From positions 1,522,001 to 1,586,000 of the forward strand of contig NZ_CP024869.1 of NCBI RefSeq assembly GCF_003052165.1: a stretch of DNA of 64,000 nucleotides, in the 5' to 3' direction. The notes under the pieces were generated by a model, which saw nothing but the letters and a program-made list of their open reading frames with translations, was not told the DNA's origin and did not search any database. How positions within the stretch are numbered: the first letter of the stretch is position 1; each line of letters begins with the position of its first letter. The stretch comes from Dietzia sp. JS16-p6b (lineage in GTDB: Bacteria > Actinomycetota > Actinomycetes > Mycobacteriales > Mycobacteriaceae). This document shows positions 31,095 to 40,142 of the stretch, piece by piece. The position numbers and the translations under genes were made by a program.

Positions 31095-31846
31095 GTGATC
31101 GCGGCACCGCCTACGTGTCGGGGGCGAGTTCGGGGATCGGCCGGGGAGCCGCGGTGCGTCTGGCGGCGGACGGCTACCGGGTCGTCCTGCTGGGCAGGAA
31201 CGAGTCCAGGCTCGCCGAGGCGGCCGCGGAGTGTGGAGACGACGCCCGGTACGCGGCCTTCGACGTGACCGATCCCGCCGCGGTCGGCACCACGCTGCCG
31301 GCGCTGATCGAGGAGCACGGACCGCCCACCGCCGTGCTGCACAACGCCGGGCAGACGATAGTCGGGGCATTGGACCAGCTCACGCCGGACGAGTGGCAAC
31401 GTCAGATGGACGTCAACCTCACCAGCATCTACGCGCTGAACAGGTATCTGTGGCCCGCGATGGTCCCGCGCGGGGGCAGCATCGTTCTGGTGGCCTCGAC
31501 CGCGTCGTTCGCAGCGTTCCCCCAGGACGCCGCGTATGTGGCGTCCAAGGGAGCCGTGCTGGCCCTCACCAAGGCGATGGCCCTCGACGGGGCGCCCCAC
31601 GGCATCCGCGTGAACGCCGTGTGCCCCGGTTTCATCCTGACCCCCAATCTCCAGGGCTTCTTCGATTCCCAGGACGACCCGTCCGGGTCTGCCGACGGCG
31701 CCGCTGCTGCCGCCCCGTTGGGCCGGATGGGGAGTCCGGAGGACGTCGCCGGGGCGATCTCCTTCCTCTTCTCACCCGATGCGGCCTTCGTGACCGGTAC
31801 GCCGATTCTGGTCGACGGTGGCCTCATGGCACGGGTGCCCGGATAA
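31091..31846 (+). CDS. Short-chain dehydrogenase/reductase 2
   Basis: 251 residues, same length as its neighbour but clearly diverged. Motifs: VSGASSGIGRGAAVRL, LLGRNESRL (NADP-favouring Arg), LHNAGQT, LVASTASFAAF, YVASKGAVLALTKAMALDG, VNAVCPGFILTPN and a C-terminal VTGTPILVDGGLMA. The different cofactor-binding residues suggest that one SDR uses NAD and the other NADP. An 87-base gap follows. Confidence 0.92.
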   Translation: MSDRGTAYVSGASSGIGRGAAVRLAADGYRVVLLGRNESRLAEAAAECGDDARYAAFDVTDPAAVGTTLPALIEEHGPPTAVLHNAGQTIVGALDQLTPDEWQRQMDVNLTSIYALNRYLWPAMVPRGGSIVLVASTASFAAFPQDAAYVASKGAVLALTKAMALDGAPHGIRVNAVCPGFILTPNLQGFFDSQDDPSGSADGAAAAAPLGRMGSPEDVAGAISFLFSPDAAFVTGTPILVDGGLMARVPG

Positions 31847-31933
31847 CCGGCGGGAACGACGAGCACGGCCGACGGTCGTGGCGACCGGACAACACTTGAC
31901 TCACCGATGTAGAAAGCAACAGGTTCCGTTCAG

Positions 31934-33328
31934 ATGGTCAACGAGTTCTCACCCCAGTCCGACGTCGATACCGAGGTCGATATCGACGTCGTGGTCGTCG
32001 GAGCAGGCGGAGGCGGTCTGACCGCCGCCCTCGCGGCCGCGGACGCCGGCGCCTCCGTGGTCGTGTTGGAGAAGCTCGACGTCCCCGGCGGTAACACCGC
32101 GCTGTCCACCGGATCGGTGCCGGGCGCCGGTACCCGCCAACAGAGAGAGGCGGGTGTGGAGGACGACGCCGAGCGGATGACGACGGACCTGCTCCGCCAG
32201 AGCGGACCGCACGAGGCCGAACATCTGACCAGACGACTGGCCCGATCGTCCGGTGGGCTGGTGGACTGGCTCGTGGACACCCACGGGATCAACCTCAAGC
32301 TGATCATGGAGTACAAGCACGTCGGCCACTCGGTCAACCGGCTCCACGCCCCGCCGTCCCGTCGCGGTCAGGACCTGGTCGACGACCTGGTGGCCGCGTG
32401 CGGCCGCGCGGGCGTCGAGGTGGTCACCGGGAACCCCGTCGCGGGTCTGCTCGTGGAGGACGGGGTCGTGCGCGGCGTCCGGGTGGCCGGGGAGCGGGTG
32501 CAGGAGTACACGCTGCGCACCCATGCGGTCATCCTCGCCGCCAACGGGTTCGCGGCCAATCGCACCCTCGTCGGTGAGTGGGCCCCCGAACTCGTCGGGC
32601 TCGAGTACTTCGGTGCACCAGGATCGACGGGGGAGGCGATCGAGTGGGGACTCGAGCTCGGCGGCGAGATGGACAACCGTGCGGCCTACCAGGGGTACGC
32701 CGCTGTGGCCTACCCGTACGGCAATATCCTGTCGTGGACCACGGTCGAGAAGGGCGGGGTGCTCATCGACTCGACCGGTAGCCGGCTCGGCGACGAGATC
32801 GTCGGATACTCCGGTTTCACGACCGAGGTCCTGGCCGGTCAGGGCCCCATCTGGGCGGTGTTCGACACCCGGATCAGGGACGTGACCTCGCTCGAGGACG
32901 AGTTCCGGGACCTCGTCGAGATGGGCGGTGCCAAGGAGTGTGCGACGACCGCCGAGCTCGCCGCGGTGACGGGCGCGCCGGAGGAGGCGGTGATCCGGAC
33001 ACTCGAGAACTACGAGGCGGCCGCCCGGGGAGAACGCGCTGACGAACACGGACGAAACGAGTTCGCCATGGCGCCGCTGGAGCCCCCCTACGTCGCGGCG
33101 AGGGTCACCCCGGGGTTGTTCCACACCCAGGGCGGGCTCCGGATCGACGACGAGGGGCGAGTCCTGCGGGCCGACGGCTCCCCGATCCCGGGTCTGCTCG
33201 CCGTGGGCGGCGTCGCGGCCGGCGTGAGCGGTCAGAGCGGAGGCCGCGGGTACTCGTCCGGCAACGGGTTGCTCACGGCGATCGGTCTGGGTCAGCTGGC
33301 CGGTGCCGCCGCGGCGGCCGCCAGATGA
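31934..33328 (+). CDS. FAD-dependent oxidoreductase, fumarate reductase/3-ketosteroid dehydrogenase type
   Basis: 464 residues. N-terminal FAD motif DVVVVGAGGGGLTAALAAADAG with VLEKLDVPGGNTALS; the C-terminal FAD-closing motif is GLLAVGGVAAGVSGQSGGRGYSSGNGLLTA. The capping domain lies about residues 250-390. The family reduces or dehydrogenates alpha,beta C-C bonds next to carboxylates or ketones (fumarate, urocanate, ketosteroids, tricarballylate). Tail-to-head overlap with the PrpD gene links it to dicarboxylate chemistry here. Confidence 0.85.
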   Translation: MVNEFSPQSDVDTEVDIDVVVVGAGGGGLTAALAAADAGASVVVLEKLDVPGGNTALSTGSVPGAGTRQQREAGVEDDAERMTTDLLRQSGPHEAEHLTRRLARSSGGLVDWLVDTHGINLKLIMEYKHVGHSVNRLHAPPSRRGQDLVDDLVAACGRAGVEVVTGNPVAGLLVEDGVVRGVRVAGERVQEYTLRTHAVILAANGFAANRTLVGEWAPELVGLEYFGAPGSTGEAIEWGLELGGEMDNRAAYQGYAAVAYPYGNILSWTTVEKGGVLIDSTGSRLGDEIVGYSGFTTEVLAGQGPIWAVFDTRIRDVTSLEDEFRDLVEMGGAKECATTAELAAVTGAPEEAVIRTLENYEAAARGERADEHGRNEFAMAPLEPPYVAARVTPGLFHTQGGLRIDDEGRVLRADGSPIPGLLAVGGVAAGVSGQSGGRGYSSGNGLLTAIGLGQLAGAAAAAAR

Positions 33329-34695
33329 GCGGCGCTAAGGGGTGGGTCGAGTGGCGTGACCGCCTCGCCGACCGGCTGTCGGGTGATCCGGTCGGTGCCG
33401 ACCCCCGGCTCAGGCGCAAGGCCGCGCTGGTGCTCGTCGACGACCTCGCCGCGATGGTGTTCGGTCGACAGCACGACGAGATCCGGACCTTCGCCGACGC
33501 GATGTCCCGTGGTGACGTGCGCGGCGAGGCCACCGTCGTCGCGGGGGGCCGTGCCCCGCGCGAGCGGGCCGCGGCGGCGAACGCCGTCGCGGCAGGATGG
33601 GACGAGCTGGACGAGGGGTACCGGCCCGCGACGTGTCATGGAGGGCTGTACGCCATTCCCGCCGCGATGGCCGAGGCCGAGGTCACCGATGCGTCGGTCG
33701 ACGACCTTCTCAATGCGGTGGTCGTCGGCTATGAGGTCGCCACGGCGGTGGCCAGGGGGTTTCCCGCACCTCGTCCGCTGACCCTGCATCCGCACGCCAC
33801 TCTGTCGCCGATCGGCGCCGCCGCGGCGGTGACCTGGCTCAGGACGCGGAGCGGTGGGGCCGTCCTCGGCGCGGTGGACGCGGCGGCCACCATGAGCATG
33901 GCCGGGCCGTTCCGTCACGCCACGGTGGGAGCCCAGGTCCGCAACGTCTGGGCCGGGGGAGGAGCGGTGCTGGGATTCCTCGCCTCCGACGCCGCCGCAG
34001 CCGGCCTCCGCGGAGACGCCGTCACGCTGTTCGACGTCTTCGGTTCGACCTACGGGCAGAGCGTCGATCCCGCAGAGCTGGCATCCGAGCGCGACTCATG
34101 GGCCATCATCGACGGTTACCACAAACGGTACGCCGCCTGTCAGTACACCCACGCGGCCCTCGAGTGCGCGCTGGAGATCACCGGCGGAGCGCCGCTTCCG
34201 TCCCCCGACGAGGTGGCGGCGATCGAGGTGGCCACCCATCCGCTGGCGATGGCCCTCGACGACCGCGCCCCGACCACGGCCCTGGGTGGCAAGTTCTCCG
34301 TTCCGCACGTCGTCGCGGCGGTCCTGGCGTCCGGGTCCGGTGACGCCCGCGTCTTCGCCTCCGGCGGTCTGGGCGACCCCACTGTCGCGGCACTGCGTGA
34401 TCTAGTCCAGCTGACGCCGTACGACCCCCTGCCGGAACCGCCCCACGACCGTCCCGCCAGGGTGACGGTCCGATACACCGACGGGTCGCGGCGAGACGCC
34501 GAATGCCTCAGCGCCGTCGGCGGTCCGGACAGGCCATTGGGCGAGGCCGAGGTGCTACAGAAGGCGGCGGACCTCACGTCCAGGCACCTTCCCGACTTCG
34601 CCGGCGTCGCCGCGCAGATCGTCAACGGCGAGGTGGCGGGGAACGCACCGTGGTCAGCAGTCTTGACCTCACTCCTCCCGGAGGCCTGTCGATGA
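33325..34695 (+). CDS. MmgE/PrpD-family protein 1
   Basis: 456 residues. Family features: an N-terminal helical domain with DDLAAMVFG, AAWDELDEGYRPATCHGG (equivalent of the DDTH region), HPHATLSPIGAAAAV, WAGGGAVLGFLASDAAAAGLRGD and GYHKRYAACQYTHAALE. The family contains 2-methylcitrate dehydratase, aconitate decarboxylase and imidate hydrolases. Together with the lyase at 18.2 kb it may hydrate or isomerise an unsaturated di- or tricarboxylate. Overlaps both neighbours by four bases. Confidence 0.88.
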   Translation: MSGAKGWVEWRDRLADRLSGDPVGADPRLRRKAALVLVDDLAAMVFGRQHDEIRTFADAMSRGDVRGEATVVAGGRAPRERAAAANAVAAGWDELDEGYRPATCHGGLYAIPAAMAEAEVTDASVDDLLNAVVVGYEVATAVARGFPAPRPLTLHPHATLSPIGAAAAVTWLRTRSGGAVLGAVDAAATMSMAGPFRHATVGAQVRNVWAGGGAVLGFLASDAAAAGLRGDAVTLFDVFGSTYGQSVDPAELASERDSWAIIDGYHKRYAACQYTHAALECALEITGGAPLPSPDEVAAIEVATHPLAMALDDRAPTTALGGKFSVPHVVAAVLASGSGDARVFASGGLGDPTVAALRDLVQLTPYDPLPEPPHDRPARVTVRYTDGSRRDAECLSAVGGPDRPLGEAEVLQKAADLTSRHLPDFAGVAAQIVNGEVAGNAPWSAVLTSLLPEACR

Positions 34696-36107
34696 ACTCG
34701 AACGTGAATCCTGTGCTCGACGGCGGACTGACGCTGTCGGAGAAGCTGGTGGCAGCGGCCGCGGAGGCGATGACCTCGGTCCCCGACCCCGTCCTGGCGT
34801 CCGCCAGGCTCCATCTGCTCGACAGCCTGGGCGTCGGGATCCTGGGATCCGTCAGCGGTCCTGTCAGGACAGTCACCAGCATCGCCGACTCGTCCGGTCA
34901 CGGCCCCTGCACCGTCCTCGGACGACAGGACGGCGCACCGGCCCCGGTCGCGGCTCTGGCCAACGGTGCCCTCATCCACTCCCTGGAGTTCGACGACACC
35001 CACGTCGCCTCGGTGATGCACGGGAGTTCGACCCTGACGTCGGCGGCGCTGGCCGCGGCCGAGTCCAGTGGCGCGGACGGCGACCGGATGACCGCCGCCT
35101 ATGCCGTCGGGTGGGAGGTCCTCATCCGGATGGGCCTGGCCAGCCCGGGAACGCTGCAGTCCCGCGGCTTCCAGACCACGAGCGCCGCCGGCCCGTTCGC
35201 CGCCGCACTGGTGTCGATCCTGATCCGAGGGGACACGGATAACGGCGCCGACGCCCTAGGCATCGCCGGCAGCCAACCCGGCGGAACGTTCGCCTTCCTC
35301 GCGGAGGGGGCGACGGTCAAGGCCGCACAGCCGGCGTGGGCCGCACATTCGGGACTGTGGGCGGCGGAGCTCGCCCGGGCGGGGATCACCGGGCCGTCGA
35401 GAGTTCTCGACGGCGACCACGGCTTCTACACCTTGTTCGCGGACGATCCCGAGGCGCCGGCCAGGCTCGACGTGCTGCTGGGCGACCTCGGTGACAAATG
35501 GCATCTCCCGGACGCCGCGTACAAGCTGATCCCGTGTTGTCACTTCATCCATCCGTTCGTGGAGGCCGTCGAGCAGTTGCTCGCGGAGGGTCTCCGGCCG
35601 TCGGACATCGACAGTCTCCATTGTCACGTCCCCACCGGGGCCGCACCGGTGATCGCCGAACCGTGGGGTGCCAGACAGTCGCCCCCGAGCGGACACGACG
35701 CGCGGTGGAGCCTCCCGTACGTCCTCGCGGCTCGGTTGGTGGACGGCGAGGTCAGGAACTCCCTGTTCACCGACCCGATCGGTGGGCAGCGGGCCGCGGT
35801 GGCCGGCCGGATGACCTACGAGCTCTGGGACGATTCCGGGTTCCCCGCCCGGTACCCGGCTCGTGTCGACGCGCGGACCACAGACGGTCGCGTGCTCACC
35901 ACAACGGTCCGCGACGTCCTCGGAGGGGCCGGGCGACCGGTCCCCGAAGAGGCGATCCGCGCGAAGGCCGACCGGAACCTGCGTCTGGCGGGCTGGACGG
36001 CGGACGAGGCCGCGGGGTTGATCGAACTGCTCGTGGACACCCCGTCCCTCGATCTCCCCGCGCTGAGCGCCCGGTTACGGGGGGCGGACGGGGCCGGCCA
36101 CCGGTAG
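34692..36107 (+). CDS. MmgE/PrpD-family protein 2
   Basis: 471 residues from the ATG overlapping the previous stop (the frame is open further upstream inside that gene). Shows the standard DDTHVASVMHGSS motif, SQPGGTFAFLAEGATVKAAQPAWAAHSG, KLIPCCHFIHPFVEAVE and a C-terminal domain. It is strongly diverged from protein 1, so the two probably catalyse different steps or form a heteromer. Last gene of the catabolic cluster; 130 bases without a gene follow. Confidence 0.88.
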   Translation: MNSNVNPVLDGGLTLSEKLVAAAAEAMTSVPDPVLASARLHLLDSLGVGILGSVSGPVRTVTSIADSSGHGPCTVLGRQDGAPAPVAALANGALIHSLEFDDTHVASVMHGSSTLTSAALAAAESSGADGDRMTAAYAVGWEVLIRMGLASPGTLQSRGFQTTSAAGPFAAALVSILIRGDTDNGADALGIAGSQPGGTFAFLAEGATVKAAQPAWAAHSGLWAAELARAGITGPSRVLDGDHGFYTLFADDPEAPARLDVLLGDLGDKWHLPDAAYKLIPCCHFIHPFVEAVEQLLAEGLRPSDIDSLHCHVPTGAAPVIAEPWGARQSPPSGHDARWSLPYVLAARLVDGEVRNSLFTDPIGGQRAAVAGRMTYELWDDSGFPARYPARVDARTTDGRVLTTTVRDVLGGAGRPVPEEAIRAKADRNLRLAGWTADEAAGLIELLVDTPSLDLPALSARLRGADGAGHR

Positions 36108-36239
36108 CTGTCCAGGCAGCGTCGCCCGGACTCGTCGTCTGATCGGGTAACGCTCACGAGTCCGCGAGATCCGTGGTAACCATTGGCGTAGTCACGGGGG
36201 TCTTCCCCGGTCGAGGCCAGAGCGTCAGGAATCCCACCG

Positions 36240-37355
36240 ATGTCCACGTCTGTCATTAGCTTCGGGTCGGTATCAGGGCGGGGCGCACTACGGGTGGGCG
36301 TCGTGGCGCTCGTCGTCGCGGCGGGTCTCTGGCCTGCGCTGCCCGCGGCGTATGCCGCTCCGGCGGACCCGATTGTGGACAGCAGCGGTGTCACCGTCCC
36401 CGGGTGCACCCTGCCCTATGTCCGAGGCGTGAACGCCAGTTGCTTCGGTGCGGACCTGAGTGGCTACGACCTCTCCACCCCACCGTTCGTCGACGTGCTC
36501 TGGGTGAGTGGAGAATTCGAACGCGTGAACATGGAGGGGCGCGCATTCCCCGTAGGCACCGACTTCTCCGGTGCTGATCTGGCTGCCGCGAATCTGCGAT
36601 CGGTCTCCGCCGTCGGCGCGTACTTCAACAATGCCGGTATGCAGATGCTGGACGCGACGGGTGCAGTCCTCACCGGCGCCCGGTTGTGGCAGACCAATGC
36701 ACGGGACGCGACATTCGCTGACGCGGATCTGACCAACGCGCAGTTCAACATGGCCGACCTGACGGGTGCGGACTTCACGGGCGCGGATCTGACGGGTGCG
36801 AGGATCTACGCCGATGTCACAGGCGCGATCTTCACCGACGCCATCGGGGTTGACCTGGCTGGTTCCACCGGGACGCCGCTCGCAGGCCCTCCCGGGTACA
36901 CGCCTTCGCCTCCGCCCCCGGCGCCGGACAGCGGACCGATTGCACTGGCAGCAACGGCGGAGAAGGGGTACGCCGCGTGGTCGCTGAAGACCACCTGGAC
37001 GAACAAGTCCAGCACCTCATCGTTCGAGTGCTCCTTCGAAGCCCGCCCGACCGACGCGGAGGGCAACTACACCGGCCTCGCCCCGTATCCGGGGCCGACC
37101 GTCACCGTCTCGCCGAACAGTTCGGTCGAGTTGGTGCAGAACGCGGGGGTCGGTCCGCTCGGTATCGAGTGGCAGTGTGAAGGCGGGGACGGGACCACGG
37201 ACAGTCGGTTGTTGGCCACGACCTACTACCTGGGGCTCGTGCCACCCACCCAGGTGACGATTCCTGAGCCCGGCCCCGATCTCTCCGAGCCGCCGCCCGT
37301 GGGTCCGGAACCCGGATCCGGATCGTCGGTTCTGGCACTGTTCGGACGCAGCTAG
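36240..37355 (+). CDS. Secreted pentapeptide-repeat protein
   Basis: 371 residues. A signal peptide with a hydrophobic core VALVVAAGLWPALPAAYA is followed by mature sequence beginning near APADP. Residues 70-200 carry pentapeptide repeats (GADLSG, GADLAAANL, ADLTNAQF, ADLTGADF, ADLTGARI), expected to form a right-handed beta helix. Residues 220-330 form a second domain with two Cys (FECSF, WQCEG), and a Pro-rich end follows. Unlike the cytoplasmic gyrase-protecting pentapeptide proteins, this one is exported. Function unknown. It lies just outside the integrative element. Confidence 0.8.
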   Translation: MSTSVISFGSVSGRGALRVGVVALVVAAGLWPALPAAYAAPADPIVDSSGVTVPGCTLPYVRGVNASCFGADLSGYDLSTPPFVDVLWVSGEFERVNMEGRAFPVGTDFSGADLAAANLRSVSAVGAYFNNAGMQMLDATGAVLTGARLWQTNARDATFADADLTNAQFNMADLTGADFTGADLTGARIYADVTGAIFTDAIGVDLAGSTGTPLAGPPGYTPSPPPPAPDSGPIALAATAEKGYAAWSLKTTWTNKSSTSSFECSFEARPTDAEGNYTGLAPYPGPTVTVSPNSSVELVQNAGVGPLGIEWQCEGGDGTTDSRLLATTYYLGLVPPTQVTIPEPGPDLSEPPPVGPEPGSGSSVLALFGRS

Positions 37356-37442
37356 GTTGGAGAATGCGTGCTCCCCAGAGGGATTCGACGGAGATCTTCG
37401 TTGCCTCACACCAGCCGATAACGTCGGCGTGACCCGCGGCTC

Positions 37443-37493
37443 AGTGGTGCCCCCGGTCGGACCCGAACCGACACTGGACGGGTTTTGAATCCG
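37443..37493. repeat. attL: partial copy of the tRNA gene 3' half
   Basis: 51 bases identical to 52153-52203 except one (C for T inside the T-loop region). The copy covers the anticodon loop, T arm, acceptor 3' strand and CCA of the tRNA but lacks its 5' half. It marks the left junction of the integrative element. Confidence 0.93.
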
Positions 37494-37960
37494 CTCTAAG
37501 GGCGTTGTCCCAAGTGGGGGAGTGATGGCCGTTCAGATCAGAAGCGCTTCTACCTGCGGAGATCTCGAGGCGGTTATTGGCACGTGCGGTGCCTTCCCGG
37601 AGCTCCTGCGTACTCTCTGCGTACCGTCAGCCTTCCAGCGGTTGCTAACCGTTACACCGGGGAGACTACGGAGCTAGTGGTCGCTCGCCGAAGGGAGGCG
37701 TCCTTTATCGAGACGCACCGTCATCCTCCGACTCTCCACGTCGAGACCGCTACGTTCGCGTCTCGGGCGCCTTGCCAGGAGTCCGGCTCCCGCAGTCCGA
37801 AGGAAACTCCAGAGCCCTGATGCAGGTGAAGACAGTGGTACCCCATGGGGCCTTTCGCTGCGGAGTCCTGGCGTCGCTCGGGCGATCAGCAACCAGGAAG
37901 GCAACGTTGCGCTCATTCTGCAACGGGCCCGGTGTCGCACGTCCGTTCTACGTTCTACTC
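37494..37960. other. Left inner arm of the element, no convincing gene
   Basis: 467 bases after attL. Short open frames here have no start signals or family resemblance. The only notable content is the 20-base repeat at 37607 shared with the integrase end. Confidence 0.6.
37607..37626. repeat. Candidate integrase arm-binding site, left copy
   Basis: TGCGTACTCTCTGCGTACCG, itself a direct repeat of TGCGTAC spaced by four bases, is identical to 52079-52098. The left copy is 113 bases inside attL and the right copy 54 bases inside attR, both in the same orientation. Position and structure fit arm-type sites of a tyrosine integrase. Confidence 0.6.
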
Positions 37961-38179
37961 ATGCGCTGGACCGAGGACGCCCCCACCCACTGCCCTGACG
38001 GGCACGAGCTCGGCCCGGACCGCGTCCTCGTCGGCTGGGTCGCCGAGCTCGGCCCGGACCGCGTCCTCGTCGGCTGGGTCGCCGCGCGCGCTGGCACTCT
38101 CGAAGGAGGTACGCGAGTTCACGAGTGCCGCCAGTGCGGAGCGGTCATTAGGTGGAAGCCGAATAGCCGATGGAAGTAA
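37961..38179 (+). CDS. Small zinc-ribbon-like protein with an internal duplication
   Basis: 72 residues starting MRWTEDAPTHCPDGHELG. The pattern CPDGHELGPDRVLVGW...VHECRQCGAVIRW is that of a small actinobacterial zinc-ribbon protein family (CxxGH and CxxC). A 13-residue stretch, ELGPDRVLVGWVA, occurs twice in exact tandem between the two metal knuckles. The frame is open further upstream (to 37772), but the homology-like part begins at this ATG. Function unknown. Confidence 0.6.
   Translation: MRWTEDAPTHCPDGHELGPDRVLVGWVAELGPDRVLVGWVAARAGTLEGGTRVHECRQCGAVIRWKPNSRWK
38008..38085. repeat. Exact 39-bp in-frame tandem duplication
   Basis: The 39-base unit at 38008-38046 is repeated without a mismatch at 38047-38085. 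It adds 13 residues to the zinc-ribbon protein. Identity at all 39 positions implies a recent event. Confidence 0.9.
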
Positions 38180-38250
38180 ACCCCGCTGGAAAACCGTCAT
38201 CCGGTGAGTGAACCGACCTAACATCTGACCTAACTCACGAAAGGCCTGAA

Positions 38251-39186
38251 ATGCGCGCTGCCCTCACCGCCGCGGCGGCGACACTCCTCGTCCTCGCCGG
38301 TTGCACCAACGATTCTGAACTCGACCCGGTCCCCACGCCCGCCGAGACAACGCAAGCTGCCGTCGAAGCGACAGAGACCCCAATTGCCCTCGGAGAGCCG
38401 TTCACCATCGAGGGTCCGAACTACACCGTCGACATCACGATCGAGCGGGTCTATATCCCCGCGATGTGCGGCGAGCGACTAAACGAGAACCCGGCGATCG
38501 AGGCCGACGTCCAGGTGACCTCCGGCGACGGCACGAGAGAGGTCCTCAACACAGGGACGATCCGGGAACGAACACCCGACGGGTACATCCAGAAGGAACG
38601 GACCGTCTCGCAATCATGCGATGGCATTGACGAACTCGGCGCGATGAACGCCCAGACCGGCGACAAGTACCGAGGCATCATCTGGCTCAAGGACGACGTC
38701 GACCCGGAGTCCGAGATCCTGATCAACGCCCCTACAGGGGAAGGGCCGATCATGCAGGTGTTCGTGCTCGACCTATCGGAGCTCGACTTCGTTTCGGCGT
38801 CTACCACTCCTGCGGCGACTCCCGCGGACCCCGCGGCCGCGTCTGAACCGTACGTTGTTGAGTGCCTATTCGGCACTCCTGGCCCATCCCGAATGTCAGA
38901 CGGAACGATTCGGAGTACCGACTACTGCTTTCACGAGATGGGTGGACCTGCGTACCTGGAGCAGGAGGGACGATCGGGACTCGGGGGCGCAAGTCAGCAG
39001 CCTGCCCACGATGGCGTGCCGATCGCAGACGGCGGCACCTGCCCAGCCGCCTTGTGCGGGTACGGGCACGACGAGGACGGAAACCGGAATCCGTCTTCGG
39101 GTGAAATTCAATCCCAATACGGTTGCGAACAGGGATATATCACCGATGCCGAGTTGTGTGCTGCGGTAGGAAGCCCCATCCAGTAG
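38251..39186 (+). CDS. Element-borne lipoprotein 1
   Basis: 311 residues. Signal peptide with lipobox LVLAGCTN. A Pro/Thr/Glu-rich linker leads to a beta-rich domain (residues 45-180: FTIEGPNYTVDITIERVYIP...), an Ala/Pro linker and a C-terminal module with five or more Cys. That module contains RMSDGTIRSTDYC, MGGPAYLEQEG and a segment ending SGEIQSQYGCEQGYIT. The domain order is shared with the lipoprotein at 42.9 kb. Upstream AAAGG lies before the ATG. No known function. Confidence 0.85.
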   Translation: MRAALTAAAATLLVLAGCTNDSELDPVPTPAETTQAAVEATETPIALGEPFTIEGPNYTVDITIERVYIPAMCGERLNENPAIEADVQVTSGDGTREVLNTGTIRERTPDGYIQKERTVSQSCDGIDELGAMNAQTGDKYRGIIWLKDDVDPESEILINAPTGEGPIMQVFVLDLSELDFVSASTTPAATPADPAAASEPYVVECLFGTPGPSRMSDGTIRSTDYCFHEMGGPAYLEQEGRSGLGGASQQPAHDGVPIADGGTCPAALCGYGHDEDGNRNPSSGEIQSQYGCEQGYITDAELCAAVGSPIQ

Positions 39187-39226
39187 ACGCTAGAAGACGG
39201 AGTGAGTCGCTCCCGAGCTTTCGTCA

Positions 39227-39838
39227 ATGAACAAGCGCGTTTCGTGGGGGTCCGACCCGCGTCGCTCCTGCCCATCGGGTCCTGGTTCGGCACTGCTCGT
39301 CCGTGAGCCGCGCTGGGAGGCGGGTGCCGTGGGAGCCGAGCTGAACCCTTCACAGCTCGGCCTTGTGAAAACGCACGTTTGCGGCGGCATTCCGTACAGC
39401 GAGGAAGTCCTTGAAGTCCAACCAGTAGAGTCGTATGCGCTTATCAGGTGGTGTGTTCAGGGTCGAGATGAGGGCTCGTGGGTCTATCGTGGCTTAGCTT
39501 GCATGACGAGGCCCTCGCCGCCGCCGGATGTCAGTCTGCCGAAGTTCTCGGGTGCCATTCGTCAGGCCGTGACGGCGGCGAGCAGTTCAGCGTTGTGCTC
39601 GTCGCAATTCCGAACGGAGACCTCGTTTCGCCTTCTGATCTCGCCGGAGCTTGCTACTCGCTTGTCCATGATCGCGCCTCAAGTTGTGCTGGTACAGACT
39701 GACGGTCCAGTAGATGTGTTCGCAGGTGTCGCAGAGGTGCTGGGTGGTCGGGTGCGTATGGAAGTGGGGACGGTCCAGCCAGTAGTCCTCGCCACACTGG
39801 GCACACTCATAGGGTGCCCCGAGGACTCCGCCTTCTGA
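39227..39838 (+). CDS. Doubtful open frame, no recognised function
   Basis: 203 codons with no good ribosome binding site and no domain I recognise. Its second half is antisense to a cysteine-rich frame (39587-39991) that looks more like a real protein. Treated as uncertain; the 400 bases 39187-39586 may hold no gene. Confidence 0.2.
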   Translation: MNKRVSWGSDPRRSCPSGPGSALLVREPRWEAGAVGAELNPSQLGLVKTHVCGGIPYSEEVLEVQPVESYALIRWCVQGRDEGSWVYRGLACMTRPSPPPDVSLPKFSGAIRQAVTAASSSALCSSQFRTETSFRLLISPELATRLSMIAPQVVLVQTDGPVDVFAGVAEVLGGRVRMEVGTVQPVVLATLGTLIGCPEDSAF

Positions 39839-39991
39839 AGTGAATGCATCCCTCTGGAGCTGTTCATTCTCCCGCTGCCGTGCGTTGTGCTCGACCTGCC
39901 TCCGCTTGTAGTTGAGCCAGTTCTCCTGAGCCCTCTTCCCGCAGGGTTCACACGTCGGACCGGCACCCAGTATCTGATGCTGAGGGGTGCC
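39587..39991 (-). pseudogene. Zinc-finger protein cut off from its start by IS21 and a stop codon
   Basis: 134 open codons without any ATG, GTG or TTG near the 5' end. They encode PTCEPCGKRA, YECAQCGEDYW and HLCDTCEHIYW (three CxxC knuckles) and a basic end (SKLRRDQKAKRGLRSELRR). In the same frame upstream come a TAA (39992-39994), another knuckle PLCLVCGPRAP, and then the end of IS21. Removing the IS and one TSD joins this to an ATG at 42714, giving 155 in-frame codons with one internal stop. Probably a nucleic-acid-binding protein of the element, now dead. Confidence 0.65.
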
Positions 39992-40142
39992 TTAGAGGGG
40001 TGCCCTCGGTCCGCATACTAGACACAGGGGGCTAGTTGCTATCCGCTGTTTGGGACGCCCTTCGGAAAGCGCGGTTCTGATGATCGGGTAGCGGTCGGAC
40101 GGGCATCGGATAGCGGCATCTGCCCGTCCGACCGCTGGGCCG

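Noticed and set aside
37443-37493. A second functional tRNA gene
   Set aside because: Only the 3' half is present; there is no D arm or 5' acceptor strand.
37584-37820. Short open frame over the left arm repeat
   Set aside because: No ribosome binding site and no recognisable protein; better explained as integrase-binding DNA.
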